From: Turritopsis dohrnii
Lineage: Eukaryota; Cnidaria; Hydrozoa; Anthoathecata; Oceaniidae
Direction: 5' to 3'
Assembly (NCBI GenBank): GCA_027922465.2
Contig: BQMF02000596.1
Span: 1-64,000 of the forward strand
DNA: 64,000 nucleotides
Shown here piece after piece: positions 21,779-32,820 of this stretch. The notes below the pieces were generated by a model. That model had not been told where the DNA came from, did no database searches, and saw only the letters and a program-made list of their open reading frames with translations. Made by a program: the position numbers and the translations under genes. Numbering within the stretch: the first letter of the stretch is position 1; every line of letters begins with the position of its first letter.

Positions 21779-22506
21779 CCTTATCGGCCCTTATTACGCC
21801 GGCCCTTTTCCAACGCTGGCCCTTATTACGCCACCCCCAAATTTGGCCTAACGTCATTTAGGGCCGCTATTTACGCCAGCTGTTGTTGTCCAGGAAGAAA
21901 AGAATTCAAATTAGCAATTTGTCTCTAATTTTTACGTATCTAATCGATTACAATAACATTTTCAGCACCCTCGTCGGTACCTTCGCCATCGGATTCGGCT
22001 TCAATGAAAAAATCCGGCTCTTCCGACTGTTCTTGTTCTTGACTTCCTTTTTCCGGCATGGCATCTGAAAATGTTCCTTCGACTAACTCTTCTATGGTGA
22101 AAGTTTTTTTTAATATTATTTGGTTGCTTTGTCGCCAAGTCATCCATTTTTATTTCAACGGCATTGTTTGCGTGGGTAAAGTGCATCAATATCGGCACTT
22201 CTTGTCCGCCTTCGGGGATAGGTGACGTTCTTGGCGTGATGCTCGCCAGTGTGCCAGTAACTGAACCTGCTTGATGAAGGAAATAGAGGATGAATCTTGA
22301 CAGTTACCTTGGAATATGGCCAACTGTTACCTGCCCGATTCGATCTGTTTGCTTTATTTTTATCCATGTACACACCGTTTATTGGGTAAAAATAAAGATT
22401 TAAAAATAACGCCGCTTTTACTAAAATGTTTAAAAAAACGGCCCTTATAACGCCACTCCCGAAAAAATAACACCATTTAGGGCCGGCGTAAAAAGGGCCG
22501 ATAAGG
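21779..22506. mobile_element. 728-bp TA-flanked inverted-repeat element, GGCCCTTATTACGCC motifs
   Basis: The left end CCTTATCGGCCCTTATTACG is mirrored on the right (gtaaaaagggccgataagg), and TA borders both edges (21777-21778, 22507-22508). The 'ggcccttattacgcc' motif is repeated two or three times near each end. Minus-strand frames inside (22373-21940) include an acidic stretch (SQEQEQSEEPDFFIEAESDG) and may be a decayed element protein. Superfamily not recognised. Confidence 0.7.
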
Positions 22507-22829
22507 TAGCCAAAATACGCAATAAATTTTTAACTCAACATAACGTCTTTCCTAACGCAAACTAAGGTGTCTGATGTTGACCAAATAGAAAGAGGACTAT
22601 ATTAATTTAGTGAAGCAATCCACTTCAGTTTTGCCCCACATTCATCTTCGCATACGCATTTTGACTTACAAGAGTAAAAAAGTTCTTTATCGTTATCTTT
22701 TTGTTCAAGTTTGAGTAACTTGGTCTTTTCTTTTTCTGCCGTTTCTCTTTCAAACTTTTCGATAAAACGTTTTGGGCGTCTATAGACCCGTGCACATTTG
22801 TTATTTTGGTGACTTTCTTGTCTATGTCT

Positions 22830-23560
22830 TTAGACTTAACTTTTTTTTAGGGTTTAAATGCCTGGTATTTCTACAAGTTGAAGGCCTCTTTCAAGCCCTT
22901 CTACATCATTTTTCTGATTATACATAATCTTCCTATACTCTCTCGAATCGTATTTACATTTCTGCTTTACGATTTCTGACAAAGATTCCTCTTTAAGTCC
23001 TTTCTGTTGTCGAAGATCTTGTTGTTGGCCTTGCAGATTTTGTTTAAGGCTGATTTTCCTTCATGCATCTGGCTGCGTTTTTTTTGCTGCATTTTACAGA
23101 TATCCAAGTTTTAGCAATTTCGACTCTTTCCTCTGCATTGATGACCACATCTTGCCCATAAATATTCCCCCAAATATCCCAAATTTCTGCCGAGATATTT
23201 ATAAGCCGTTCTTTGTATATTTTTTCAAACAGCGTTACCATTTTTTAACTTTTTTTTTTCATACTCTTGATGTAGTTTTTGGTTTGTGCTTTGGTCTAGG
23301 AGTTGTGTTACTCCAGCAGTGTCTGGTGGGATAACAAATTACTGAATTTGTTTTTCTTGCAAAAATTTGAGTATTTTGAAATCAAACCTAGAACTGTTAC
23401 CGTCGGAAAGAACTACTACAGGACAGTTATTAATATATGAGATATAAAGAAACATTTTCTTTAAGTAAAAAAATTTGAAAAATACCCTTGCGACTTGAAT
23501 TAAATGACACTTCAAAAAGAAAATCACTCTTTTTGATGGTGGTTGAAATACAAGGCTTTC
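22830..23560 (-). pseudogene. pogo/Tigger-like DDE transposase remnant
   Basis: Minus strand: LYISYINNCPVVVLSDGNSS, then FDFKILKFLQEKQIQ, FVIPPDTAGVTQLLDQ and NQKLHQEYEKKKLK, followed by 23241-23044 (LFEKIYKERLINISAEIWDIWG). The 'LSDG' and 'IPPDTAGVTQLLDQ' segments match the second and third catalytic-residue regions of DDE_1 (pogo/Tigger) transposases. Several stops interrupt it. No inverted repeats were identified. Confidence 0.65.
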
Positions 23561-23944
23561 TAAATTGTAGTTCTTAAGGATTATGTCTTGCAGTTTTTAA
23601 GGGTTTTTTTGTCAGTGAAAGTTAGCAGACTTTGTAATTTGAGCGAAAAATACTATAGAAATCACCATGCAAAAACACTTTGCTCAATCATCATTCAGTC
23701 AAAAAATAAAAGGTAGTTTGTAATTGTAGTTTCTAAGGCTTATTATAAATAAGGCTTTTTTAAATCAATCATATTTCGGAGTGATATTGACGGATGGTCA
23801 ATATCAATATATATCAGTCGATTGACGATAAACGTGCTTTAAACGTGGCAGTCAGTGCAAATAGTTCCCGATCCATCGTGGTTTTTTCTTTTTTTCCTTA
23901 TAAGGAAATTTGACATTTATTGATACAGTGATACAGAGCAGGTG

Positions 23945-24115
23945 GACATGGGCGGCGAGCGACGCCGCCTTGGCGGCTATTCTATATATTAATAGCCGAT
24001 TCTCCGTTTGTCTGTTACGCAAAATGGTAGATTAAGTTGTGAGGGAAATTATTTTTTTTTGTGTGTGCGACGTGAGTTCCAAGCAAATAATTCATTGCAA
24101 CCCCAATCTGATAGC
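23945..24115 (-). repeat. GC-rich double-hairpin repeat with flanking family sequence, copy 2
   Basis: Inverted copy of the hairpin block at 8450 and 47705 (23951-23978), continuing through 'tctatatattaatagccgat', 'ctgttacgcaaaatggtag' and 'gcgacgtgagttcc', which match 11050-11250 and 48060-48130. This copy links the hairpin and the 'acgcaaaatggtag' segments into one family. Confidence 0.72.
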
Positions 24116-24339
24116 AATTTACTGATAGCACTCCGCAGTAATTTCTTTTTTATGTACATGGCATCATCTGTATGGTTGGTTGGTATGTTGAAACATACAA
24201 ACCGTGGAAATACGTTTAAATTTTTACAAATTCTTAAAAAATTGATATCCAGTTCAGCTTTGTTTAGCTCGATATTAAGTTTTTCCAATTTTCTAAAATC
24301 ACTTTTATTAATTAAGATGGATTCCTGGTAATTAAGCAC
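24049..24339 (-). pseudogene. Penelope-like N-terminal domain fragment
   Basis: A 96-codon minus frame: SDFRKLEKLNIELNKAELDI, INFLRICKNLNVFPRFVCF and KKKLLRSAISK. This helical region resembles the N-terminal part of Penelope-like polyproteins (LNxELxxAxxDIxFLxxCxxxNVxPxF). Its upstream edge coincides with the end of the Mutator-like element, and its downstream edge runs into the hairpin repeat. Confidence 0.6.
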
Positions 24340-27130
24340 TTTTTAAGAAGAAAATAGTTTCAGATGATTTGTTTGTAACAGTTGAATAGATGACATTGAA
24401 AAAAGGTGAAACAAATAGTTTTTTGAAAACAAATTAATAATGGCGGCTTAAATATGACTGCTTAGCTATTATAAAATGCCTATCCGGGTCGGTCTATAAT
24501 TTTTGAACCGTAAACAAAAATCACTCAAAATTTCATACAGTGCTTGACGTACTCTATGAACTGAAACTATTATTGATACAAAAAATTTTCACCAACCGCC
24601 ATTATTAGTTTTATTAAAGCGCGTTAAAATTCTTGAAAAAAAATAACAACTAATGCCTCTGTAAAACAAGTTAAAATATTGTAAACACCTTTGTTTTAGT
24701 TTACGGTCATACATAAAAAAAGATGAATGATTGTGAAAAATTTCAAGAAGAACGGATAAGCGGTTGTGAAATGACAGCCCGACCAAAAAGAGCGAATCAT
24801 AAAAAATGCTAAAAATTAGTTAAAAATCGCAATATGAAAATATCAAAATAAATTAATCAAAACTAAATCAAATGTGTCTATACATTATTCACATATACCA
24901 TAACCATAAGAAGTACCTTCTTTTTGAATATTTAAGTCATTTTTTTTTTCTTTTTATTATGTCTGAGAATTTTACGACGCTTTTTTTGCGGTGACATTGC
25001 TTTGTAGACTGATAACCGCTTCCTTCCCAAATTTACCGCACCACACAATTTCTTCATATGTACCCCTGGTTCGACATTTAGTGCTTCCATTGTATCCAAA
25101 GCAGCCTTCTGTCCATAATTGAAATGGCTGATAGCATCATATGTTGCAAAACACAATGTACTAAGCCTAACATGTATAGATTTAGGAACACGGTTCCAAA
25201 TTGTACCGTTCAATGACTCGAAGGCATTTTGTGTCTTCCCATGCAGACATTTCTTCAACATTGACTCTTTACAGAAATCAGTGTACACTGGCAAAATTGC
25301 TTTTCGAACATCCAAAGGCAGTTCACCTTTAGATTTATATAACGTGGTGTTGTTTAGTTGGTCAAGCTGGTACTAGCACCAAGATACACTAGCTTTCGGA
25401 CACGATATCCAGCAACAAGGTACATTGACCCAAGACAAGCTTTCCTCATTGCGTCTAGGTTTCCAACATTTTGCCTGAGAGCAATACCAAAATATTTCTG
25501 AAATATTGTCTATTTTGGCATCAGTTAATCTTCCTCTACCTCCTAAACCTTTGGTGTTTTTCTTTAATTTGCGTAAACAACAGCCAACACGTTTTTGGTA
25601 ATGACCAACACACTCAAATTTTGTAAAGGTTTTACCCGTATAAATGTTCTCAACAAGAGAAAATGCCTTGCTATCCCCATCTCCATAGAAAGAAGTATAA
25701 AAAAGTCCATGTTTCTCAACAGATCTTTCAAAAATGTTAACAGCTCCGGTAGATTCCATTGCCGGTGAGGATCCAGTGTAATTCAAGTTACACTTGTGTG
25801 ACAGCTTCCATGCATTGTACCGCACTGGATCAGATTTTGATACTCTTTCCATACTAGTACAACCCTTGCATGATTTGGAAAGAATAGCCACATCACGAAC
25901 TTTCCCTGTATCAACAGAGATAGCAGTGGTAACACCAAGCGTAGATGAAAACCTTTTCGCTGCCAAGTACCATCAACCGAAACACTAACCTCAGCGCTTT
26001 CATTATTTCCACGTAAAAAGGCTACAGCATCAGACATACTCTTTTCAGCAACAGTTTTTGATGTTTGTTTAATTCTGTTTGCCATATTGTCATAGCTACC
26101 GGAAGTCATTGGTGGTGGCATGTTCAAATAACCGCATAATTTAGATATAAGTGAGTGTCCTACACCAATACTACGAAAATCGTAGGTAGCTCTCACATTG
26201 ACTTCCATTGTTTTCATTCCTCTGCCTTTAACATCATTGCTTGTAGAAACCTCATTGGATGTATGAAATTCCTGAGTAAATGAGCAGGAACAAAAATGAA
26301 TTTTTAAAAAACTAGAAAGTCCCCTTTTCTTTTCAACGACATCTGTCAATTCAAGGGATGTGTTAAAACAGCTCGGACACGCCAACAGTGATAAAATACT
26401 GTTCAAGATTGTTAAGTCAATCAGTCTAAATCCTGATGAAGAAGGATCATTCAGATGAGATTCATCAACATCAATAATTTTTGCTACAGAAGCTGTTTGA
26501 TTTTGTTGAATTGGATCATTGATCACACTACTTTCTTCAGTGGCAAGTGGCTGATCAGTAGTAGCTAGTGTTAGTGGCGTTGTTATGACTTTTTTTAGTG
26601 AGTTTTCTTCCTTTATTTGGGTTTCTTCTTTTCTTGCTGTACCTTTTCTTACTACTTTGTTTTGTACAACGTCCTGCATCACCTTTATCTCTAGTTCTTC
26701 CTTCCTCCTTCTCCATATAAAAAAATCCAGTTTTCAGTATTCACTTTTCAATCAGTTCAGTTTATAAATCAAATTCTGGATTGGTACTTCAAAGTATAGC
26801 CAAAAACTATACGAAAAGGTATAAATTACAGATCACAGAACTTAGGACAAAAAAAGTCCATAAAATGACCGTTTTTAATTTTAAAGAGGGGGGAGTAAAC
26901 AAACAACGTAAAAAATGTCCAAAAAATAAAAACAAAATAATTTTTTACTAGTAGGTGTCACCAAATGTTATATTCCTCAAAATTTATTAACTTTTAAGGG
27001 GAAAAAAGTTCAGAATCAGAAACTACGATAAATTTTAGACAAGAAAGATGTATTATTTGCCTATTTTGGAAGAAATCATTTTTTTAAAAAATCTTCTTTG
27101 AAAACTCAATTTGATTATAGGGAATCCACC
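24316..27130 (-). mobile_element. Mutator-like (MULE) DNA transposon, decayed
   Basis: The ends are imperfect inverted repeats: GATGGATTCCTGGTAATTAA on the left against GGTGGATTCCCTATAATCAA (complement of the right end). Near-identical 8-mers flank it, TTAATTAA (24308-24315) and TTAATTAC (27131-27138), a target duplication size usual for MULEs. Inside is a minus-strand Mutator-type transposase. The boundary call is by eye. Confidence 0.68.
24932..26682 (-). pseudogene. Mutator-like transposase, frameshifted
   Basis: 26682-25966: a charged N-terminus, a CPSC zinc-type pair, then AEVSVSVDGTWQRKGF with the first catalytic Asp. 25966-25373: SSTLGVTTAISVDTGKVRDV, CKGC, FYTSFYGDGDSKAFSLVENI (second Asp) and KFECVGHYQKRVG, the conserved Mutator signature. 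A short frame slip lies near 25510-25400, then a TAG near 25372. 25315-24932: KCLHGKTQNAFESLNGTIWN and FNYGQKAALDTMEA, with a Lys-rich tail. Order and spacing fit the full ~550-residue domain, with two or three frameshifts and one nonsense codon. Confidence 0.87.
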
Positions 27131-27480
27131 TTAATTACAAGCTGAGTCGTAAGAATAAATATACATAAAGTTAATTAGTTACAGCCATACTTCTGTAAAA
27201 AGTTGTGATACAAAGGCTAAAGGCTCAAAAGAAGACGAAGATGAAGAAAAATACCATTCAAACAAGGCACGGAAGACAGGAAAAAACACTTAAAATAAAA
27301 AAACAACAACAATAAGAACATAAATCAGCACAAACAGTTTTACAATGACAGTTTTGTTAATATATTTGACCTGCCTATTCAAATCAGGGTTGAACAAACC
27401 AACATACCAACCCTCTTTCAATTTCAGCTGCCACTTTGTTTTGGCGGTATCTATGTATACACTTATGAAATTTACCACAA
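27131..27480. other. Penelope end motif and flank
   Basis: 27131-27165 repeats the 'aattacaagctgagtcgtaag' motif of 19571-19590, here on the far side of the Mutator element. The remaining sequence has no supported feature. Confidence 0.5.
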
Positions 27481-27790
27481 ACTTAATTTGTAATGATGCT
27501 ACTTAAACGCTTGGACTGCGCACGCGAAAATTGGGCTCCTATTATATGGCAACTTGATAGCACTTAAAAAATTAGATAATGAAGACCTTGATGAGTCATG
27601 CCTAATTACGGCTTATAGCTCACCTTGTCATTTCTAATGTGCATGCGCAAATGTCAGGTTTATTACACAGCTATCCGATAGCATTAGAATCACTAGTTGT
27701 TAAATGTGTTTTTCCTAATGATGGCTCATTTAGCGTCTTTTTACTGCGCATGCGCGATTTTGGGTTTTATTATGTGGCCACCTGATAATC
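27480..27790. repeat. ~120-bp tandem array, second locus
   Basis: Three diverged units with 'gcgcatgcgcga' or variants and 'cctaat(t)a(c)ggct', in complementary orientation to 18240-18680. Landmarks lie near 27510, 27635 and 27750. Confidence 0.68.
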
Positions 27791-27924
27791 CTTGAAAACG
27801 GAAGTACAAACGTTATGAAGGAATAAGGACTCACACTTTCGGAAATACAAAAGTTACAAACAGAACGGAAATAATCAGTAATCGCGTAATTGACGTGAAA
27901 AGAAAAATTTTCCATAAAGTATGT

Positions 27925-28452
27925 AAGCCCTAACAGGCAAAAGGATTTCTGAAAAATCTGTTGAGAAATGAAAAATAAAAGACCATGTGACTTGTGTTAA
28001 AGAGATTATATATATATGATTTGCAAAATAAAACATCATATTTCTAATCATGTACTCCCCAAGACATTGTCAAAGAATAATTGACACCATCTGAGATTTA
28101 TAATGTATATACTGCCAATAATCTGGATTAAATCTCAATTACATCCCTTATTTTGCTGGTACGAAACAATATCAAGGATGTATTGATCCTTGCAGATATC
28201 ACAATGAATGAGCACATAACTCATAAACTCTAAAAGATGAATTTGATAACTTGGTGTCAATCTTCCTAAATCACAAGCACAAAAAAGCACACAGATTTAT
28301 TTTGATCATGCAAAATACATCTACATAGACTAAAATCAACATATAACTGAAATCAGATATTTTTGTTTTAGTTTCATTAATGATATGGCATACACTCACA
28401 AGCATTCTTAATCTAAGTTGACATTCATGACCTTTTTATAAAAATTCTTTAA
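27925..28452. repeat. LR repeat copy 2, first segment
   Basis: Starts 'ccctaacaggcaaaaggattt' and follows the LR order (ctgaaaaatctgttgaagaa-like block, 'tgctggtacgaaa', 'gtcaatcttcctaaatcaca'). It is cut at TTAA by piggyBac. Confidence 0.78.
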
Positions 28453-30656
28453 CCCTTTCCCTCCTGAACCACTGTAATTTCCTGAGCCAAAATTAGCCTT
28501 TTTTACTACTAGAACATGTCATGCTTATGTCTCCTTCAAAAATCATCCTTTTGCCTTGAAACTTGGCCCCTTTTGTCATTAGTCATTGTTTATTAGAAAA
28601 ATTGAAAAAAAAATTTTTTTTGATAAAAATTCGAAGTCACGTGACCAAAAATGGCGGATTTTCAAATCGAAAAATAACTAAATAACGAAGTTTGAGGTCA
28701 AAAATCTCAAAGTTTGAGCATATTATATTGCTTTTACTTAATAAATATTATGTGCAAATATGTAACAAACAAAATAAAAAAAACTGCACAAAAAAATATC
28801 AACTACAAATAAAGTAATGGCCTTTTATTGGTTGACCGGTAAAAGTGAAACAAAAGCCGCAAATAAGTAAATAATACTCTTTCTGGGTGAACAAGTTGAA
28901 GAACACACATGAAGCAAAACATAAAAATGTCATAAATAACCATATTCAAATTTCAGCATAGTCTAACATAGTGTGGTAAATTTCAAAGCATGGATGTGGA
29001 TGTAGTCCTGGCTCAGATGGACACAATTTACATACATATATTGTCCTACATGCATTACCATTATTATTGCGCACATTTCGCACATAGCAAACCTTGTATC
29101 TTTTTGTGGGACGCTGATTCACAGCACCAGGAGCAGCTCATAAAGTTTTATCCCAAATCTAGCCCTTTTTGTCTTGATGTATTGCTTAAATTTTAAACGG
29201 CCTTTGAAGAGGACCAATGACTCATCGACACTGAGATGTTTTCCGGGTCGGTACACTGATTTCGAAAGATTACGGAACAGGTTTATGAGTGGTCGTACTT
29301 TATGTAATCTATCATGGTTATCGTCGTCTTTATCGTATGCTGGATCCTCATTGTCATTGAAATGAAGAAATTTTAGGATTAGGTAAAACCTTTCTCTGGT
29401 CATAACCTGGGAAAAGATCGGTGTATTATAGAGAACATCAGTGGACCAGTACATGTGTATTGTTGGTTTATGCACTACTCCCCATCAGTATTACTAAACC
29501 GATGAGTACTTTCATTTCATCTTTTGTCACAGAAAACCACTGGCTTGTGTATGTTGAAGTATTATCAATACTTGCAAAGTACTGGTCAGCAAATCGGTTG
29601 GTTTCGGTGACAAGGAGGTCTCAAAATTGCTCCGTAAAATAAAGATTTAAAAAGTCTATACATGACACGTTGTTTCCCATTCGTGGAATAAGACCTTCAT
29701 TTTCAGAAAATACAAAGTCTTTCAGGGGCTGTATCTCTCCTGCGTTTGTCTTTTCCCAGTTTGAAAGTGGGTCTCTAGCATTGACAGCAGCAGCACCACC
29801 ACGTCCACGACCTTGGTCCCAGTCCGCGTCCCCGGCCACGTCCTCGACCTCGTCCAAGGGCTTGGGCTACAACATTACGTGCTCATGCAACAGCGCCTCT
29901 AGCACGAATACTGGCAGTACGTCTTCGGCTACGACCATGTCCACGATGACCTCGTGCAGCACCACGTACACAAGTATTAGTTGCGGTGATATTATTGTCA
30001 GTAGTAACATTAGAACGGTCAGGTGTAAATTCTTGACGATCTGTTGGTGCTTGTTGTTGGAGGTCCGTATCAAGGCAGTTAGCAATGTCACCGTCTTGTA
30101 CTAACCTTGCTAGTGGTTCATCATCACTACTAGAAGATTCTTCCATATTTTCAATATCTGATTGCACATCAGGTAGTAACGGAGATGCTGGCGGTGATGA
30201 TGGCACTGATGGTGACAACGATTCCTGGCTATGATTGATGAGATCCTTCTTCCATGATTTGAACTCCAGCCTCAGCCTCATCTGGCACAAACACAATAGG
30301 AGTATCATCTTGGTTATCCCAGTCCGAAATATTATCCTCTGAATCAGATCCACCTAAATCTACATCTAAATCACTGTCTTCGTCAAGAACAAATTCCAGT
30401 ATGTCACTCATATTTCGGTATTTTTTATTCGCCATCTTTCTAAGTTCATTGTGACTGATTGATAAAAGCTTTTTCAAAACGGTTTTTTGTGCTAGATCAT
30501 CATTTTTTCATAGTTTCTAATCGACTAGAAGCAATTGCCATAATACCCAATCGATTGGGGTTTAAATCGCAATGTTTATATGGTAAGCCGTGCTCACCAA
30601 CAGGAAAAAATCGGAATATTTATGGTATGCCGTGCTTACCAACAGGAGGGAAAGGG
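28453..30656 (-). mobile_element. piggyBac transposon, internally deleted
   Basis: TTAA at both edges (28449-28452 and 30657-30660) with perfect 14-bp inverted termini CCCTTTCCCTCCTG / CAGGAGGGAAAGGG, which is diagnostic for piggyBac. The transposase runs on the minus strand and lacks most of its catalytic core, so the element cannot move itself. A 'ggtatgccgtgctcaccaacagg'-like motif is repeated just inside the right end (30580-30650). Confidence 0.92.
28975..30477 (-). pseudogene. piggyBac transposase, core deleted
   Basis: The N-terminus (30477-30229) is very acidic (LDEDSDLDVDLGGSDSEDN), as usual in PGBD proteins. An Arg/Gly-rich stretch with frameshifts follows (30353-29880). 29857-29621 reads LIPRMGNNVSCIDFLNLYF. 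29475-29119 has HMYWSTDVLYNTPIFSQVM, LSVDESLVLFKGRLKFKQY (first catalytic Asp near 29225) and FGIKLYEL. The sequence then jumps to the C-terminal Cys/His-rich domain (VYVCKLCPSEPGLHPHPCFE-like, 29110-28975). The second and third catalytic Asp regions are deleted. Confidence 0.88.
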
Positions 30657-31640
30657 TTAAGAAATTTAAAAATAAGGTTAAAGTATTTTTACAACACAGC
30701 ATTGCATTTCTGATTTCATAGGCACCCCAAGGCATTGCGAAAGTGTAATTGACACTGTGTGATGACATAAACATCCTTTAGTTTGGGGGAACGAAATATT
30801 AAGCTTTTATTGATCTTTTCAGATATCACAGTGATTTCGTATGTAAATCGTACTCTTTAAACATTTGATATGTACCGTCAATCTTCTTAATTATGAATGG
30901 ATCTTTCAATATTGAAAACACAAGAAGTAAACAAAGATTTTGAAAGTATACTTATGCGTACATATGCTTATACTTATACGTATGCTCGAGCAACACACAC
31001 ATAAATTATATAACTGAAAGGAAAGTTTTGCATTGTGTTTCATGATGTGCAGTGTTCTGAAATTTACAGACAGTTGGAAGATATTTTAATTCGCTGATTA
31101 GGAAAGCCGTTCGTAATAAGGGACATTATCGACAGTGTATAACTTAAAAACTGATATAAAATATTAAAAACATTAAAACATCAAACATTAAAAGTAAGTG
31201 GTGCAGAGATTAGACAAACATTTTTGATGTTGGAACTTAGCAGAGCTTAAGTATCCAGAGCTTAAAAAGCATAACAACCTATATACGAAACAAACAAAGA
31301 TGTTTTCAGGCTTTTCAAGACATCTCAAGACATGTTTCCACTAAAAACAAACAAATATCTACCTTTTTGACTCTTCTCTTTACAAAACGTTGAGAATTTT
31401 GTTAGTCAGCGGCTTTAGCACGCTGAGTATTAAAATTGACGTTTTTTGTTGTTTTTTTTCTCCAAAATTTCGATGATCACGGGCTAGATAAAATAGCATA
31501 CAGCTGTCGTAAGACACAAAAGATTTTCCATTGTTTAAGACTAGACTTGGAACTATGTAATTTTTTCTCTGTGTAAGATTGGCGCACAAATAATAAAAAT
31601 GGCAGGGAAGTTTCGGTGTTTCACGTATATTTATAACGTG
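30657..31640. repeat. LR repeat copy 2, second segment
   Basis: Continues LR after piggyBac: 'gaaatttaaaaataagg', 'gatatcacagtgatt', 'accgtcaatcttctta', 'cagagcttaaaaagcat'. Shared order with 33500-34250. The right boundary is gradual. Confidence 0.72.
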
Positions 31641-32820
31641 AGTTGTTTAAAGAAGAAGGAGGGTATAATTTTGAATTGGAATTAAGATACTGTTTTGGGT
31701 TGTCTAAGATGAAATATTATAGGTAGTTGAAGGATTTCTACCCTGGTGTTAATGCACAGCAGTTTCTCTTCTAGGAAACCTGATATTATTGTTTAATTTT
31801 TTGTTTATTCCAGATTCTTTTGTTCTTTCCATTTATATTTTGAAGTAGCTAAACATACTAAATTAAGTCTTTTTCGTAATTTAAAGATAAATGAACTGTT
31901 TTAAATTGAAAGTGAGGATTGTAGTGAGGTGATGTCTCAGCAGTGGGAATCTTTCATTTAATATGAGTAATATGAATTAAGAAATGAAGATAATTCGAAC
32001 TATTTGCCATGTTCGATAGCGATAAAATACATAATTTTATTAATTAAAACTTTTTCGGCTTACGCCATCAGTATAACACAAGTTTGGCATAATTTCTCAA
32101 AATACATTGACACCTTTTGACTATTTAATTGTTTATACAGATTTTTTGAAGGGCTTTTGAGTAATATCAGAAGTGGGTGCATTTCGTATCTTTTATATGT
32201 ATAACAGCTAGAATTCATGTGACAGAAAAGAATCTGTTTATTCCTGACGAGAACGACTTAAGGCAAGTGGCTACAGAGGAGTCAGTATTGATATTTTGTA
32301 ATTGTTTATTATTGCTTAAAGATCAAAAAATACATTCAATTTATTTGTCTCAAAAATTCTGAAAGAGTCTTTCTGTCAACATAAAAAAAACATTTACTAT
32401 TGATAGCGACCCAGCTACAATCCTAATTTTAAATATAAATGAGACAATAAAATGAATTATGGTATGTACTATGGTAATTTTTAATGAAACCTTAATTTTT
32501 GTTCTGACTTTAAATTGGGGAATATTATAATATATATATATATTGTATTGGGTTTCTTATGTTGAGGCACTTTTTTTTCTCTTTTTTTTTTTGCTCTGGT
32601 AGCTACTATGAAACTGTTTAACTGTATTCAGGTGCAGATTTACAGGTGTTTGAACTAACTGGATTCACACAAGAAATTACTATTCCATAAAATTGTACCA
32701 GAACCTCCTGACTTTAGCCATTGTGTCTGCTAAATGATTGATTAAATTGTTTAGTTCTATTTGTATACTTTGCATATTTGCCGCTGACTTGCGGCCTTTT
32801 AAGGCTGCTTTAATTTAGTT
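31641..32820. other. no gene; degenerate hammerhead remnant near 32049
   Basis: Mostly unexplained AT-rich DNA with a short TA run near 32530. 32049-32082 (minus: CUGAUGGCGUAAGCCGAAAAAG) resembles the 36.2-kb hammerhead-like fold with three core bases lost. No supported ORF. Confidence 0.45.

Larger units (their letters stand above)
19510..27180 (-). mobile_element. old Penelope-like element opened by multiple insertions (inferred)
   Basis: Minus-strand pieces occur in the expected order: end motif 'aagctgagtcgtaagaata' at 27139; N-terminal domain at 24339-24049; RT at ~21470-20886; the same end motif at 19578; then a hammerhead-like fold at 19515-19572. The pieces are separated by elements with their own termini. 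The repeated end motif suits the terminal repeats of Penelope-like elements. Reconstruction is by eye, and the RT palm between 21.5 and 24 kb is missing. Confidence 0.6.

Noticed and set aside
29670..30104. 144-codon plus-strand Ser/Thr-rich protein
   Set aside because: It lies antisense to the piggyBac transposase and mirrors its Arg/Gly-rich coding repeats.
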